Source of the DNA: Alishewanella metallidurans
GTDB lineage: Bacteria > Pseudomonadota > Gammaproteobacteria > Enterobacterales > Alteromonadaceae
NCBI RefSeq assembly: GCF_036983985.1
Contig: NZ_JALAHQ010000002.1
Span: 434,001-498,000, forward strand
DNA length: 64,000 bases
Reading direction: 5' to 3'
Positions 53,935 through 61,857 of this stretch are shown here, in pieces. Made by a program: the position numbers and the translations under genes. Under the pieces are notes generated by a model that saw only the letters and a program-made list of their open reading frames with translations, did not search any database and had not been told where the DNA came from. Positions within the stretch are counted from its first letter, which is position 1. Each line of letters starts with the position of its first letter.

Positions 53935-55647
53935 GCCACTATCTTCTAACTCAAATAGTCCCGAGTATTCAAAATCTATTTTTTCAAATTCATCACTTTT
54001 AAGTAAAGAATGTTCTACTTCTAAATATATTGCTTTTCCCTTAGCCTTTAAACGCTCCAACTTATTAGAATCCATACCACAAACAAATAGTTGTGAATGC
54101 TCTGGTAATTCATCAATTAGAAACGACACAATACTCTCATAATGCTTTTCGGCTTGTTCATGTTGGTTTGGAGTATCAATCACAAGCGGACTTAGAACGT
54201 GATTGCCATACTTATAAATAAGGTTGTACACGCTAATGTAATAAGCAAGCATTGCTCTCGTTGATTCTGCAGCACCACCACTTTCTGCAACTTTTGTGTG
54301 ATTCTCTGGGGACTTAATTGAGTTTGTGTTAACGCCAAATGTCTTTAGCTTCGATAGATATCGTGGGAAGTACTCCTGAAAAGCCTTCTTAACCAGCTCC
54401 CTACTATTCTTCGATCCAGCTGTTCGTTCTTTAACCAACAACTTTTCTTCTTTATGTAGATTATGTAACGATTCGATTTTTAAACTACGGTTAGCCTCAA
54501 CCTTCTTTCTTACTGATTTGGATGAGATCGCATCAAGAACAGAAGTTAATGATTGATTACTGTACTGATCTGATGAGTACTTCTCATCTAATTGGTTTAT
54601 CTTCTCTCTTAACGACTTAAAGGCAGAGTCTTTTGTTAATATATCATTTTCTAAGCGCACTAAATCGGATTGAAATCTCTCAATAATCTCTTTAGCTTGG
54701 TTTCTATCTTGAAACAACGAGAACCTGTTCACTATAGAATTATCATGAACCACTCCGCATGTTGGGCATTCGATATCTTCATCAAGGCATTCGGCAAACT
54801 CATAATCCGCAACTGCACCCTCAAACGACTGTCTCGCAATGACAATTTGTGATTCTATGTGAGCCTTCTCAGCCCGCAGGTTTGCCAGCTCCTCAAAAAG
54901 AATTTCTTGTTGAAAGTGCAAATCCATGATGTCGATGCTTATTTCTTCCTCTATTTCATCTAGCTCGACTTCATCTATAACTATGCCGCTATTAGCTGAG
55001 AACTCACTTACTACTGAAATTGCAGTGTCAAAACGGTCTATTTCTTTCGTAGTTTCGGCCATCTCAACTTTTTTTGAGCATATTTCTTTTGTTTTGTCGA
55101 AATAATCCTTTCCAATCATTCCGGTATGATAGGGAATTATGGTCTTCTTCCAGCTTGAGAACTGAGCAAGATTATTGAAGCTGGACCAAGCATTCGCCCA
55201 ACTCTGCTTTTGGTCTATATAAAATGGTAAGAAATAGTAGGCTGGTGGAGGTGTAACTACTTCATCTTTATCTCGCACGGCTAGTAAAGCGTCAAACTCA
55301 AACAAGGCCATAATCTCTACTGAGAAATCACCACCTGTTGCAGTGAACACTTTATGCTTTCCTTCTGGGCTCTTAAGAATAAAGCGGTTTCCATGTCTGG
55401 CAATTTGGTACGGCTTACCTTTTACGTCAAAATCCAAAATCACACGACAGTCTAGCGATTTCCAGCTGTCATCAAACTGAGGCTCACAACCAAAGCACCA
55501 AAATATATTTTTAACTAATGAAGACTTACCTACGCTATTTTTTTGCTTTGATAGTATTAAGTTGTAGCTCTTTGAGAAGTCGAACTGGGCTGCTTTCTTG
55601 GCTGTCTTGCTTAAGATTGTTAGTCGATTGAAGTACATTTCTTTCAT
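53929..55647 (-). CDS. SMC/Rad50-like ATPase with zinc hook (LmuB / ABC-3C type)
   Basis: A 572-residue ATPase of the SMC kind. The P-loop NSVGKSSLVK ends at about 46; Gln35 takes the place of the usual Gly. Coiled coils (about 200-285 and 305-410) flank a hook with CPTCG near residue 292. Then come an ABC signature ESGGAAESTRAM (about 450) and Walker B LVIDTPNQ (about 486). In Lamassu and ABC-three-component systems such a protein senses DNA and releases an effector nuclease. It starts at ATG 55647 after AAGGGA. It is the last gene of the cassette, behind the nuclease and a tiny ORF. Confidence 0.85.
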   Translation of the reverse strand: MKEMYFNRLTILSKTAKKAAQFDFSKSYNLILSKQKNSVGKSSLVKNIFWCFGCEPQFDDSWKSLDCRVILDFDVKGKPYQIARHGNRFILKSPEGKHKVFTATGGDFSVEIMALFEFDALLAVRDKDEVVTPPPAYYFLPFYIDQKQSWANAWSSFNNLAQFSSWKKTIIPYHTGMIGKDYFDKTKEICSKKVEMAETTKEIDRFDTAISVVSEFSANSGIVIDEVELDEIEEEISIDIMDLHFQQEILFEELANLRAEKAHIESQIVIARQSFEGAVADYEFAECLDEDIECPTCGVVHDNSIVNRFSLFQDRNQAKEIIERFQSDLVRLENDILTKDSAFKSLREKINQLDEKYSSDQYSNQSLTSVLDAISSKSVRKKVEANRSLKIESLHNLHKEEKLLVKERTAGSKNSRELVKKAFQEYFPRYLSKLKTFGVNTNSIKSPENHTKVAESGGAAESTRAMLAYYISVYNLIYKYGNHVLSPLVIDTPNQHEQAEKHYESIVSFLIDELPEHSQLFVCGMDSNKLERLKAKGKAIYLEVEHSLLKSDEFEKIDFEYSGLFELEDSGV

Positions 55648-55705
55648 CAGAGCTTTCCCTTAGACTTCTTATTAATTTTTTATAATCAAATTTAACATCA
55701 CTCAT
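55535..55705 (-). CDS. Small overlapping ORF, candidate middle component
   Basis: A 56-codon ORF starts at ATG 55705, overlapping the nuclease stop (ATGA), with GAGGG about ten bases before it. It encodes a charged helical peptide (MSDVKFDYKKLIRSLRESSD at the start) and ends inside the SMC gene, overlapping it by 113 bp in another frame. ABC-three-component and Lamassu operons often have a small middle protein (LmuC) exactly here. It is short for LmuC and may be a leader used for coupling instead. Confidence 0.45.
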   Translation of the reverse strand: MSDVKFDYKKLIRSLRESSDERNVLQSTNNLKQDSQESSPVRLLKELQLNTIKAKK

Positions 55706-56799
55706 ATTTCAACACCCTCTAATAGCTCATATAAGAAAGCACCTGTTATATCTTCTTGGGTTTGAAAAAATGACAATGTTTTTTCATTTAGTTCTGCTTT
55801 CACGGCTGACTCTAGGTCGTTCGCATTTGAATGCTTTTCAGCCAGTTTTTCGATGCATCTGATGATATCGCTTGAAACTTCTTTTACGATTAACTCTCTA
55901 CTTGATATTTTTTTCGTATAGTATCGATTAAATCCATTGACAATTTTCCTTCTAGATAGAGAATTCAATGAATACTCATCGTTAAGGATTTGAATCATTT
56001 CAGAAACTATATTTTCATCTGGCTTACGGCTAATATGCTGCCCGATAACATCAGACAATTGCGCGCTTGTTATAGCTTTTCTTTTGAGTGCATCATTCCA
56101 GTTTTTATAGTCAAAGCTATTCTCTCCTTTTCTATTAAGATCTCTTATTACACACTCATATATAGAATTAGCATCATATTTTAAGCCTGGAGCAATCTTG
56201 CTTATTAACGAGCTTATTTTACCTTCGACAACAAGATCAAAACCTCTTTCAGGTAAATATGGTATAACAAAAGCTAACTTCGGAAGAAAATCTGCGGCTC
56301 CAATTATTTTAGATATAGCATCTTCTACTTTCTTTACTTCCTCAGCATTCAGTTCGCCAGAGTCAATTACTTCAAAACTATATCCTTTTTTATGGGTGTT
56401 GAAGCTGTAACCTCCAGTTGAAACAAAATTGACCTTAGATATTTTTTGAGAATATGACTTATCACAACAACTTTTTGCTAGCTTCTCAATTAAGGACTGC
56501 GATTCACCTTTAGACACGCTAGTCAGACTATGAACTGTATGTTTCTTGGATGTTTCTTTAACCTGATTCAGTTCAAATGTTGTTTTGGTAACGTCAAGAG
56601 AGTTGGCAATAGTAACATCTTCATGCTCTTCAATAAAAAGAGCAAAATCATTGCCACACTCATGTTCATCCAAGATTCGGCAGAACGCCCAATGATATTG
56701 ATAATTATACTTCCGGAAAGTATCACTCCCTGATTTTTCCCTTTTCGGCTCAAGACCCAGAGGATTAGCTTGCTTCAAGTTATCAACATCCATTTCCAA
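55702..56799 (-). CDS. Cap4-like DUF4297 nuclease effector (LmuA type)
   Basis: A 365-residue protein with an N-terminal PD-(D/E)XK nuclease of the DUF4297/Cap4 type: SGSDTFRKYNYQYHWAF, then EEHED (residues 57-61) and the QVK triad (79-81). The rest is helical with a C-terminal part (about 310-365) that may bind the partner ATPase. Cap4-type nucleases are effectors of CBASS and of Lamassu-Cap4. The neighbour is an SMC ATPase rather than a cyclase, which favours Lamassu/ABC-3C. It is first in the cassette; the fold was assigned by eye. Confidence 0.75.
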   Translation of the reverse strand: MEMDVDNLKQANPLGLEPKREKSGSDTFRKYNYQYHWAFCRILDEHECGNDFALFIEEHEDVTIANSLDVTKTTFELNQVKETSKKHTVHSLTSVSKGESQSLIEKLAKSCCDKSYSQKISKVNFVSTGGYSFNTHKKGYSFEVIDSGELNAEEVKKVEDAISKIIGAADFLPKLAFVIPYLPERGFDLVVEGKISSLISKIAPGLKYDANSIYECVIRDLNRKGENSFDYKNWNDALKRKAITSAQLSDVIGQHISRKPDENIVSEMIQILNDEYSLNSLSRRKIVNGFNRYYTKKISSRELIVKEVSSDIIRCIEKLAEKHSNANDLESAVKAELNEKTLSFFQTQEDITGAFLYELLEGVEI

Positions 56800-56834
56800 T
56801 CCTTTTTTCGATATTCATCAAAGCCGATCTAGCG

Positions 56835-56936
56835 TATAACGCCTAAATAACAGGCTAAGTAATGGTTGGCTATAATTGTGTAGCGAAGCGAAACGTAGCC
56901 AACTGTTACGTGTCCTTGTTGATTTTCTTGTTAGGT
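56835..56936 (-). other. attC site
   Basis: TAACGC (56837-56842) to TTGTTA (56928-56933), about 97 bp. Inner arms AATGGTTGGCTA and TAGCCAACTGTT pair. It overlaps the stop of the VOC gene at 56931. Confidence 0.9.
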
Positions 56937-57311
56937 ACGCCTTTCGACACGCCATGGTGGATTAATTCGATTTACTCCTGCCCAATAGAGTTTTATTTTA
57001 TGACCAGAAGGATCATGTAATATTGCCTCTCGCCACAGGTAACTTTGATCAATAGGTTCTTGGTCAAAGTTAAAGCCTTTAACTTTTAATTCATTAACCC
57101 AATCATCTAATTGTTCATGCTCAAAGTAAATCACTGTGCCACATAGAATCTTTGAATTTTCTAATGAGAGTGAAAAAGTTGAATCACCTTCAGGACATTC
57201 GAAGCGAGCATAATGTGGTGTATCTACTATTTGAGTAAAGCCTAAATCACGATAGAACTTAGTAGACATTTCCATATCATTAACAGGTAATGTAACTTGA
57301 TTTAAATTCAC
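56931..57311 (-). CDS. VOC superfamily protein
   Basis: A 126-residue VOC protein: MNLNQVTLPVNDMEMSTKFY, then FECPEGDSTFSLSLE and ILHDPSGHKIKLYWAG, the classical pattern with a late metal-ligand type residue. Its substrate is unknown; it could be a glyoxalase-like or drug-binding protein. It differs from the VOC protein at 49982. GGAGG precedes the ATG. Its stop lies in the attC R'' box. Confidence 0.85.
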   Translation of the reverse strand: MNLNQVTLPVNDMEMSTKFYRDLGFTQIVDTPHYARFECPEGDSTFSLSLENSKILCGTVIYFEHEQLDDWVNELKVKGFNFDQEPIDQSYLWREAILHDPSGHKIKLYWAGVNRINPPWRVERRT

Positions 57312-57327
57312 CTAACCTCCTTGTGTA

Positions 57328-57422
57328 CCTAACGCCCAATTAACGGGCTAAAAATTGTGGGCTAAAATGGTAGCGAAGCGGACAGCCCACTGTTTTTAGT
57401 CCTGTTGAATTTCTTGTTATAT
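57328..57422 (-). other. attC site
   Basis: TAACGC (57330-57335) to TTGTTA (57414-57419), with arms GGGCTAAAAATTGTGGGCT and AGCCCACTGTTTTTAG. It resembles the site at 56835 (shared GTAGCGAAGCG). It follows the SMR gene. Confidence 0.9.
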
Positions 57423-57424
57423 TT

Positions 57425-57754
57425 TTAATGGCTCACAGTCTTTGAAAACACATTAATAACAACAACACCTGCCAATATTAATAACATACCTATAATTGCA
57501 GGAAAGTCAGGTATTTGTTTATACAACACCGCACTTATTGATGCAATTAAGACAATCCCCATCCCAGCCCATATCGCATACGCAATACCTATGGGAACAG
57601 TTTTAAGAACTAAAGATAGGAAGTAAAATGCAACGGCATAACCAGTAACACAAATAGTGCTAGAAGTTGAATGAGAAAAACCATTTGACGCTTTCAGTGC
57701 TAATGTTGCTATCACTTCAGCACCAACAGCTATTGCTAAATACCAGTAACCCAT
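57425..57754 (-). CDS. Small multidrug resistance efflux protein (EmrE/Qac type)
   Basis: A 109-residue four-helix SMR protein. MGYWYLAIAVGAEVIATLAL has the conserved Glu14 used for proton/drug exchange, and VPIGIAYAIWAGMGIVLI carries the Trp of the drug pocket. It belongs to the Qac/EmrE subtype rather than Gdx, and resembles cassette-borne qac genes that export quaternary ammonium compounds. The start at 57754 excludes 36 codons that run across the preceding attC. Confidence 0.9.
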   Translation of the reverse strand: MGYWYLAIAVGAEVIATLALKASNGFSHSTSSTICVTGYAVAFYFLSLVLKTVPIGIAYAIWAGMGIVLIASISAVLYKQIPDFPAIIGMLLILAGVVVINVFSKTVSH

Positions 57755-57774
57755 ACTCAACCCTTTGATAAAAA

Positions 57775-57860
57775 TATAACGCAAAGCACACGGGCGGAAA
57801 AACGTGTTAGCGTTTGACGTCCCAGCAGCCGAAGGCTGCGCGTGATGCGTATTGTTAGGC
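57775..57860 (-). other. attC site
   Basis: TAACGC (57777-57782) to TTGTTA (57852-57857), with inner segment TTTGACGTCCCAGCAGCC. It overlaps the stop of the next gene at 57855. Confidence 0.88.
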
Positions 57861-58301
57861 ATTTTTTACACCTAAAACTGACCACTGCTGCCAAGAACCT
57901 AGAGCAAACAGGCCGCCAATAAACAAACATATACCAGAACTAATTAACCAAAATGTCAGACTGTTTTCTGGGAACATTGGCATTAACCCGACGAATGAAA
58001 CGCCACGAATTAAAAATATACTGGCAATCAGGATTAGGGCCAATTTTGTTAGAGGTAAACGTTTAATTACGCCCGCGCCCGACAGGCCGTAAAGCGCCCA
58101 AACCAAAAGCACCATGACAATGACAGAGGTTACAATTGTCGGATACCAAAGCCCTTGCTCTGCCATCCGAGCCATCTGTTCGCCTGCACCAAAGAAACGA
58201 TACCAATCGCCCCCGAATACAATACAGCCGAGATGAGCAAGTGCAGCAGCGAAACAACATATCGCCGCAGCCAGAAGATACTTATTACTAACAGAATGCA
58301 T
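57855..58301 (-). CDS. Four-helix membrane protein, function unknown
   Basis: A 148-residue protein with four membrane segments. The opening MHSVSNKYLLAAAICCFAAA, AHLGCIVFGGDWYRFFGAG and the RGVSFVG region recall small cassette membrane proteins annotated as hypothetical. The ATG at 58301 has a strong ribosome site (GGAGGAAAG); the longer frame reads across the preceding attC. Function unknown. Confidence 0.75.
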   Translation of the reverse strand: MHSVSNKYLLAAAICCFAAALAHLGCIVFGGDWYRFFGAGEQMARMAEQGLWYPTIVTSVIVMVLLVWALYGLSGAGVIKRLPLTKLALILIASIFLIRGVSFVGLMPMFPENSLTFWLISSGICLFIGGLFALGSWQQWSVLGVKNA

Positions 58302-58317
58302 CTTTCCTCCGTGAATG

Positions 58318-58371
58318 CCTAACGCCCAAAACAAGCGCGCGGTACGCGTCGCCTGCCTTTGCTTGTTATAA
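58318..58371 (-). other. attC site, 50-bp subfamily
   Basis: TAACGC (58320-58325) to TTGTTA (58363-58368), with the core CAAGCGCGCGGTACGCGTCG shared with the sites of the ORF-less cassettes, but with a few changes near the R'' side. Confidence 0.9.
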
Positions 58372-58377
58372 ACCATA

Positions 58378-58599
58378 TTACTCACTTACTGCAGCCGATG
58401 CTGAACTTACATCTTTTTTAAGTACCAGAACCACAAGATAAACCAGTGCAAACGGTGGAATGATTGAAAGCACCACACCGAGCAAACAAGCCAAAATCGG
58501 CGTTTGTGTTTTACGACGACCGAGGTAATAGCTTAATGCACCGACAACCAATATGAATACAATCATGATCTCGCCGAGCAGCGTAGCATTAATATTCAA
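58378..58599 (-). CDS. Small two-helix membrane protein, function unknown
   Basis: A 73-residue protein with two membrane segments (about 9-26 and 33-60) separated by a positive loop (GRRKTQTP). It starts at TTG 58599 after AAGGAGAG, with no in-frame ATG until residue 12. No family recognised. Confidence 0.6.
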   Translation of the reverse strand: MNINATLLGEIMIVFILVVGALSYYLGRRKTQTPILACLLGVVLSIIPPFALVYLVVLVLKKDVSSASAAVSE

Positions 58600-58618
58600 A
58601 TGAACTCTCCTTGTGGTT

Positions 58619-58678
58619 TATAACGCCCGGGTAATAGGCGAGAGCTTGCGAGCGTCCTAATTGACGCGTTTGTTAGCA
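58619..58678 (-). other. attC site
   Basis: TAACGC (58621-58626) to TTGTTA (58670-58675), with the short inner hairpin GCGAGAGCTTGCGAGCGTC. It precedes the stop of the dioxygenase-like gene. Confidence 0.88.
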
Positions 58679-58680
58679 TT

Positions 58681-59484
58681 TTATGACCAGATGTACATGC
58701 TCGATTTTTTATTTAGAATCTTTAGCTCAAACGACTTAGTGCAAACACTATTAGCTATTCCATAGCAAACGTGCAACGGCAATAAATGCTCTTCTCTTGG
58801 GTGACAGTAACGAGCACCGGGGGCTTTTTCCCATTGGATAAATCTTTGTTCTCTTTCTTCTTCAGTAATACTACTGTTAGTGCAAGTCTCTAGCAGCCAC
58901 GCTTCAAAAGATTCATTTAAAGTTTTTGATTCACTGGTTTCAGATGAAAAAAATGCTTTCATATTATGAAAGGAGAAACCAGAACCAATTATAAGTAAAT
59001 TTTCATACTCCAAGTCTTGGATTGCTCGCCCTATCCCGATATGAGCTGCTGGACTGAGATTATCGACAAGAGAGAGCTGAATGCACGGAATATCTGCCTC
59101 CGGGTACATGATTTTCAGAGGAATAAATAGACCGTGGTCAAAACCGCGCTGCTCATCAAGTTTTGCGGAAATACCTGAATGCTCCAGCCGCTTATAGGTC
59201 TGCTCCGCCAGTGATGGCTCTCCCTGACAAGGATAGGTAATACTATAAGACTTTTCTGGAAATCCATAGTAATCGTAAATAAGGGAAGGGTTGGCGCCCG
59301 AAGTAATGGTTGGGATTTTTTCTTCCCAGTGCGCACTTACCACTAAAATGGCTGATGGCTTACGCAAAATAGATGAGATTTTTTGCAAGCAATCAATCAT
59401 TTCTTTATGCCCAACATCACCTAGAAGTGGCATCGGCCCGCCGCCATGAGACAAAAATAATATTTGAGGTTTAGTGTTCATCAC
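58681..59484 (-). CDS. Class III extradiol dioxygenase-like protein (LigB/DODA family)
   Basis: A 267-residue protein of the LigB/YgiD fold. SHGGGPMPLL supplies the first metal His, SAHWE another, RGFDHGLFIPL and HPREEHLLPLHV further active-site His and Glu. These match the DODA-type dioxygenases with a zinc or iron centre. It probably opens a dihydroxy-aromatic ring; the substrate is unknown. Plant DODA makes betalamic acid, but this does not show the role here. GAGG precedes the ATG. Confidence 0.88.
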   Translation of the reverse strand: MMNTKPQILFLSHGGGPMPLLGDVGHKEMIDCLQKISSILRKPSAILVVSAHWEEKIPTITSGANPSLIYDYYGFPEKSYSITYPCQGEPSLAEQTYKRLEHSGISAKLDEQRGFDHGLFIPLKIMYPEADIPCIQLSLVDNLSPAAHIGIGRAIQDLEYENLLIIGSGFSFHNMKAFFSSETSESKTLNESFEAWLLETCTNSSITEEEREQRFIQWEKAPGARYCHPREEHLLPLHVCYGIANSVCTKSFELKILNKKSSMYIWS

Positions 59485-59504
59485 GATCCTCTTAATAGGA
59501 GAAT

Positions 59505-59575
59505 GCTAACGCCGCCAGCAGGGGCAGACAAAACGCGCAGCAGTTTGGCAGTCCCTCTGGCTGGCCTTGTTAGCA
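59505..59575 (-). other. attC site
   Basis: TAACGC (59507-59512) to TTGTTA (59567-59572), with arms GCCAGCAGGG and CCCTCTGGCTGGC. It resembles the site at 53347. Confidence 0.9.
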
Positions 59576-59587
59576 GTTTTTGTATTC

Positions 59588-60364
59588 TTACCGATCTCGA
59601 ATGGTAACCTCAATCGGCGCACCTCCTTCGAGAATGCAGCGGCCTATATACTTACCCTCTACTCCGAACGCATTCGACGCTTTAAATTCAATCTCCACGA
59701 CATTTCTACCAGTTCTTTCGATTGCTCGATTAGACGCACCTAAAATTAGCGAGGGGTCGTAAGTGCTGGGATTGTTAGTCCGTTTTTTCAATTCTTGACT
59801 ACAGATTTCTTTAGCAAGACTTTCGGATATAGGAGCGGTGGCTTTTTTGGCTATGCCTTGTTTTAGCTCATTCTCAGAAACCCAATAACGCTTTGTATTC
59901 GATGATTTGTCATTACAATCAACATAAAACATTCCTTTTCGTGATGTTGATTTGGCGGCATCAACTAAAAGGTGGCAAGCACTATCTGTTTTCATCAGAT
60001 TGGTGGTATAGGCTTTCATTTGTTCCGCTTCTTGCTGATTCATTCCGTACAAACTTGGTTTTTCGGTGAATTTTCCTGAAAGCTCATCAATTATTTCACC
60101 ACGGCTTTTTGGCTTATTCCCACAGGAAATTGATTTATCTAAAAGCCGATGCTTGATTGACGTTCCATCATATATCCAGTTTTTTGAAACCGAGGAACCT
60201 GTATGAACTGTTCCGTCTTCATGCTCGATTTTAGTTATTTGATTTCCTTGCACTGTTACTTTTTTTAAGCCACAGGTTAAGGTTGTCGCATTAGCGCTTG
60301 TGGATACAAAAAGCAAAATAATCAAAACTAAATATTTCGCTCCCATATTGTATATCAAATTCAC
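59588..60364 (-). CDS. Exported protein, function unknown
   Basis: A 258-residue protein with a signal peptide (YLVLIILLFVSTSANA, cleaved near ANA-TT). The mature part has a Cys-containing N-terminal region (TLTCGLKKVTVQGNQITKIE) and a long Lys/Ser-rich middle. The start is uncertain: GTG 60364 lies four bases after AGAGGGGG, while an earlier ATG-like start at 60391 lacks one. No family recognised. It is the only gene of its cassette. Confidence 0.65.
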   Translation of the reverse strand: MNLIYNMGAKYLVLIILLFVSTSANATTLTCGLKKVTVQGNQITKIEHEDGTVHTGSSVSKNWIYDGTSIKHRLLDKSISCGNKPKSRGEIIDELSGKFTEKPSLYGMNQQEAEQMKAYTTNLMKTDSACHLLVDAAKSTSRKGMFYVDCNDKSSNTKRYWVSENELKQGIAKKATAPISESLAKEICSQELKKRTNNPSTYDPSLILGASNRAIERTGRNVVEIEFKASNAFGVEGKYIGRCILEGGAPIEVTIRDR

Positions 60365-60422
60365 GATACCCCCTCTTGTCGATATATTCACTGGCTCAGT
60401 GCTCCTCGATGCTTGGTTGACT

Positions 60423-60512
60423 GCTAACGCCCAAATTTAGCGCGGAAAGCCGCGCAGCGGGTTGACGTCGCAGCCAGCGCTTTTTGCTGGCGATAATATT
60501 TGTTTGTTATAA
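60423..60512 (-). other. attC site
   Basis: TAACGC (60425-60430) to TTGTTA (60504-60509). It is a fuller version of the site at 51100, with the arms GCGGAAAGCCGCGC forming an inner hairpin. It overlaps the stop of the next gene at 60507. Confidence 0.9.
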
Positions 60513-60932
60513 ATCAAACCACACCTGCATTACTCGTTTACCATTCAAATCTATAAACTCTAAAGATGTTGGTTCATTTAATTTACTTATTGCAGTGAAT
60601 GCGTTTTCGTACTCGGTGCCTTTGGTGACAGGAAAACGGACTAAGACGCCAGACCTTGTTCTAGGTCTCTCTTTCATCATTTTCTCGTCTACTCGCTCCA
60701 CTTTATAAACAGGTGCAATTTGACTTAAACAAGTTATGAGCGTGTAAGGCGAATTGATATTGCCATTTCTTCCTGTATCCTTTGGGTACAACTTAGCCGC
60801 AAAATCAGGAATATTTTCAGATAGTTTTTGTGTTATGAGCCAAAATTGGCATATTTCGCTTTCAGTTACTTCGCCGCCTTGCTTTCTATAATTGCAATTC
60901 GAAACTTCTTCGACAAGCTCAACTATCGTCAT
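60507..60932 (-). CDS. Soluble protein of unknown function
   Basis: A 141-residue protein without signal peptide or membrane segment. It has a helical N-terminal half (with SEICQFWLITQKLSENIPDF) and a C-terminal half with likely strands (FIDLNGKRVMQVWFDL). GGAGTAGCC precedes the ATG. The stop lies in the R'' box of its attC. No family recognised. Confidence 0.65.
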   Translation of the reverse strand: MTIVELVEEVSNCNYRKQGGEVTESEICQFWLITQKLSENIPDFAAKLYPKDTGRNGNINSPYTLITCLSQIAPVYKVERVDEKMMKERPRTRSGVLVRFPVTKGTEYENAFTAISKLNEPTSLEFIDLNGKRVMQVWFDL

Positions 60933-60956
60933 GGCTACTCCGAATTAGAATTTGGT

Positions 60957-61016
60957 TTATAACGCTTGCAGCAGGGGCGCGACGTAAGGAGCGTCCCTTG
61001 CCTGCACTTGTTAACT
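60957..61016 (-). other. attC site
   Basis: TAACGC (60960-60965) to TTGTTA (61008-61013), with near-perfect arms TTGCAGCAGGGGCG / GCCTGCACTTG and GACG.. / CGTC inner pairs. It overlaps the GNAT stop at 61011. Confidence 0.9.
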
Positions 61017-61427
61017 GCTGATGCTCGAATCACGCTCAAGCACCCAACAACGTGGATTGTGGTTAAAGCCAATATGCTCGTAATACTGATTGGCCGATGG
61101 AGCGGCAATAAGTATAAGTTTACATTTGGGGCCAAGCTGCTCTTGAGTCAGGGCTTGTAGCCGTTTACCAATTCCAGATTTTTGATGTTTTAAACTTACA
61201 GCTAAATCAGATAGATAACAGGCATAGTGGAAATCAGTAACGCTTCGAGCGATGCCGACAAGCTGGTCATTGTGCCAAGCACTCACGACGAGATTACTGT
61301 TTGAAATCATACCTTCCATGCATTCCCAATCGTCAATCGGACGGCGCTCTCCCAGAGTCGATGCTTTCAGCAGTGCCACAAACTGATCTGTAGTTGTTGG
61401 CTCATTGATCTTGTATTCGATGCTCAT
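61011..61427 (-). CDS. GNAT family N-acetyltransferase
   Basis: A 138-residue GNAT with the acetyl-CoA site DLAVSLKHQKSGIGKRLQAL (Q/KxxGxGK/R type, about residues 73-92) and NQYYEHIGF near the C-terminus. GNATs of this size acetylate small molecules, drugs or proteins. No toxin partner is next to it, so a TA role is not suggested. The substrate is unknown. Its stop lies in the attC R'' box. Confidence 0.88.
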   Translation of the reverse strand: MSIEYKINEPTTTDQFVALLKASTLGERRPIDDWECMEGMISNSNLVVSAWHNDQLVGIARSVTDFHYACYLSDLAVSLKHQKSGIGKRLQALTQEQLGPKCKLILIAAPSANQYYEHIGFNHNPRCWVLERDSSISS

Positions 61428-61441
61428 ATCTTCCCTACGCA

Positions 61442-61496
61442 GTTAACGCCCAAAGCAAGCGCGCGGTACGCGTCGCCGTGCCTTTGTTTGTTAGCA
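61442..61496 (-). other. attC site, 50-bp subfamily
   Basis: TAACGC (61444-61449) to TTGTTA (61488-61493). Identical to the attC of copies A and C. Confidence 0.92.
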
Positions 61497-61785
61497 GCCT
61501 ACGCCGAACTTGCGCGGCTTGCCGCACTGGCAAACTTGAATAGCGTCACGGCTGCTTTTAATTAAAACTAAACCAGTCAACTGCGAAACAGCGCGCCAAC
61601 CGGAACTTGTAAAACTGTTTAAACGAAGCCTCAAAGAACAACGCCATTGTGCCAACAAAGATTGCACCAAACCAACAAACTGGCGCACGTTAACTTTTGG
61701 CGCTGCCGCTAAGAAAACCAAACGTGAGCAATGCCAAAATAAAACTACAAACTAAAACCGTTAACACCCGAAAACCTGCTAACGC
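61444..61785 (-). repeat. ORF-less repeated cassette, copy B
   Basis: About 340 bp, closely similar to copies A and C. A 76-codon leftward frame (61491-61721) is open here but is broken by a stop in copy A at the equivalent place, so it is not treated as a gene. The most conserved part is the middle (about 61600-61720) and the end GTTAACACCCGAAAACCTGC. Confidence 0.85.
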
Positions 61786-61857
61786 TTTAGTTAAGGGGCG
61801 GCCGGCTGGCCGGACGTCCCAGCCTGCGGAGCAGGCGACTTCAACGAATTGTTATGT
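61778..61857 (-). other. attC site
   Basis: TAACGC (61780-61785) to TTGTTA (61849-61854), with inner palindromes GGCCGGCTGGCCGG and GCCTGCGGAGCAGGC. The 243-residue gene reads almost through it and ends at 61791, inside the R'-proximal arm. Confidence 0.88.

Noticed and set aside
61491..61721. 76-codon minus-strand ORF in ORF-less cassette copy B
   Set aside because: The equivalent frame in copy A has a stop and copy C differs in the middle, so it is open by chance within a repeated non-coding sequence.
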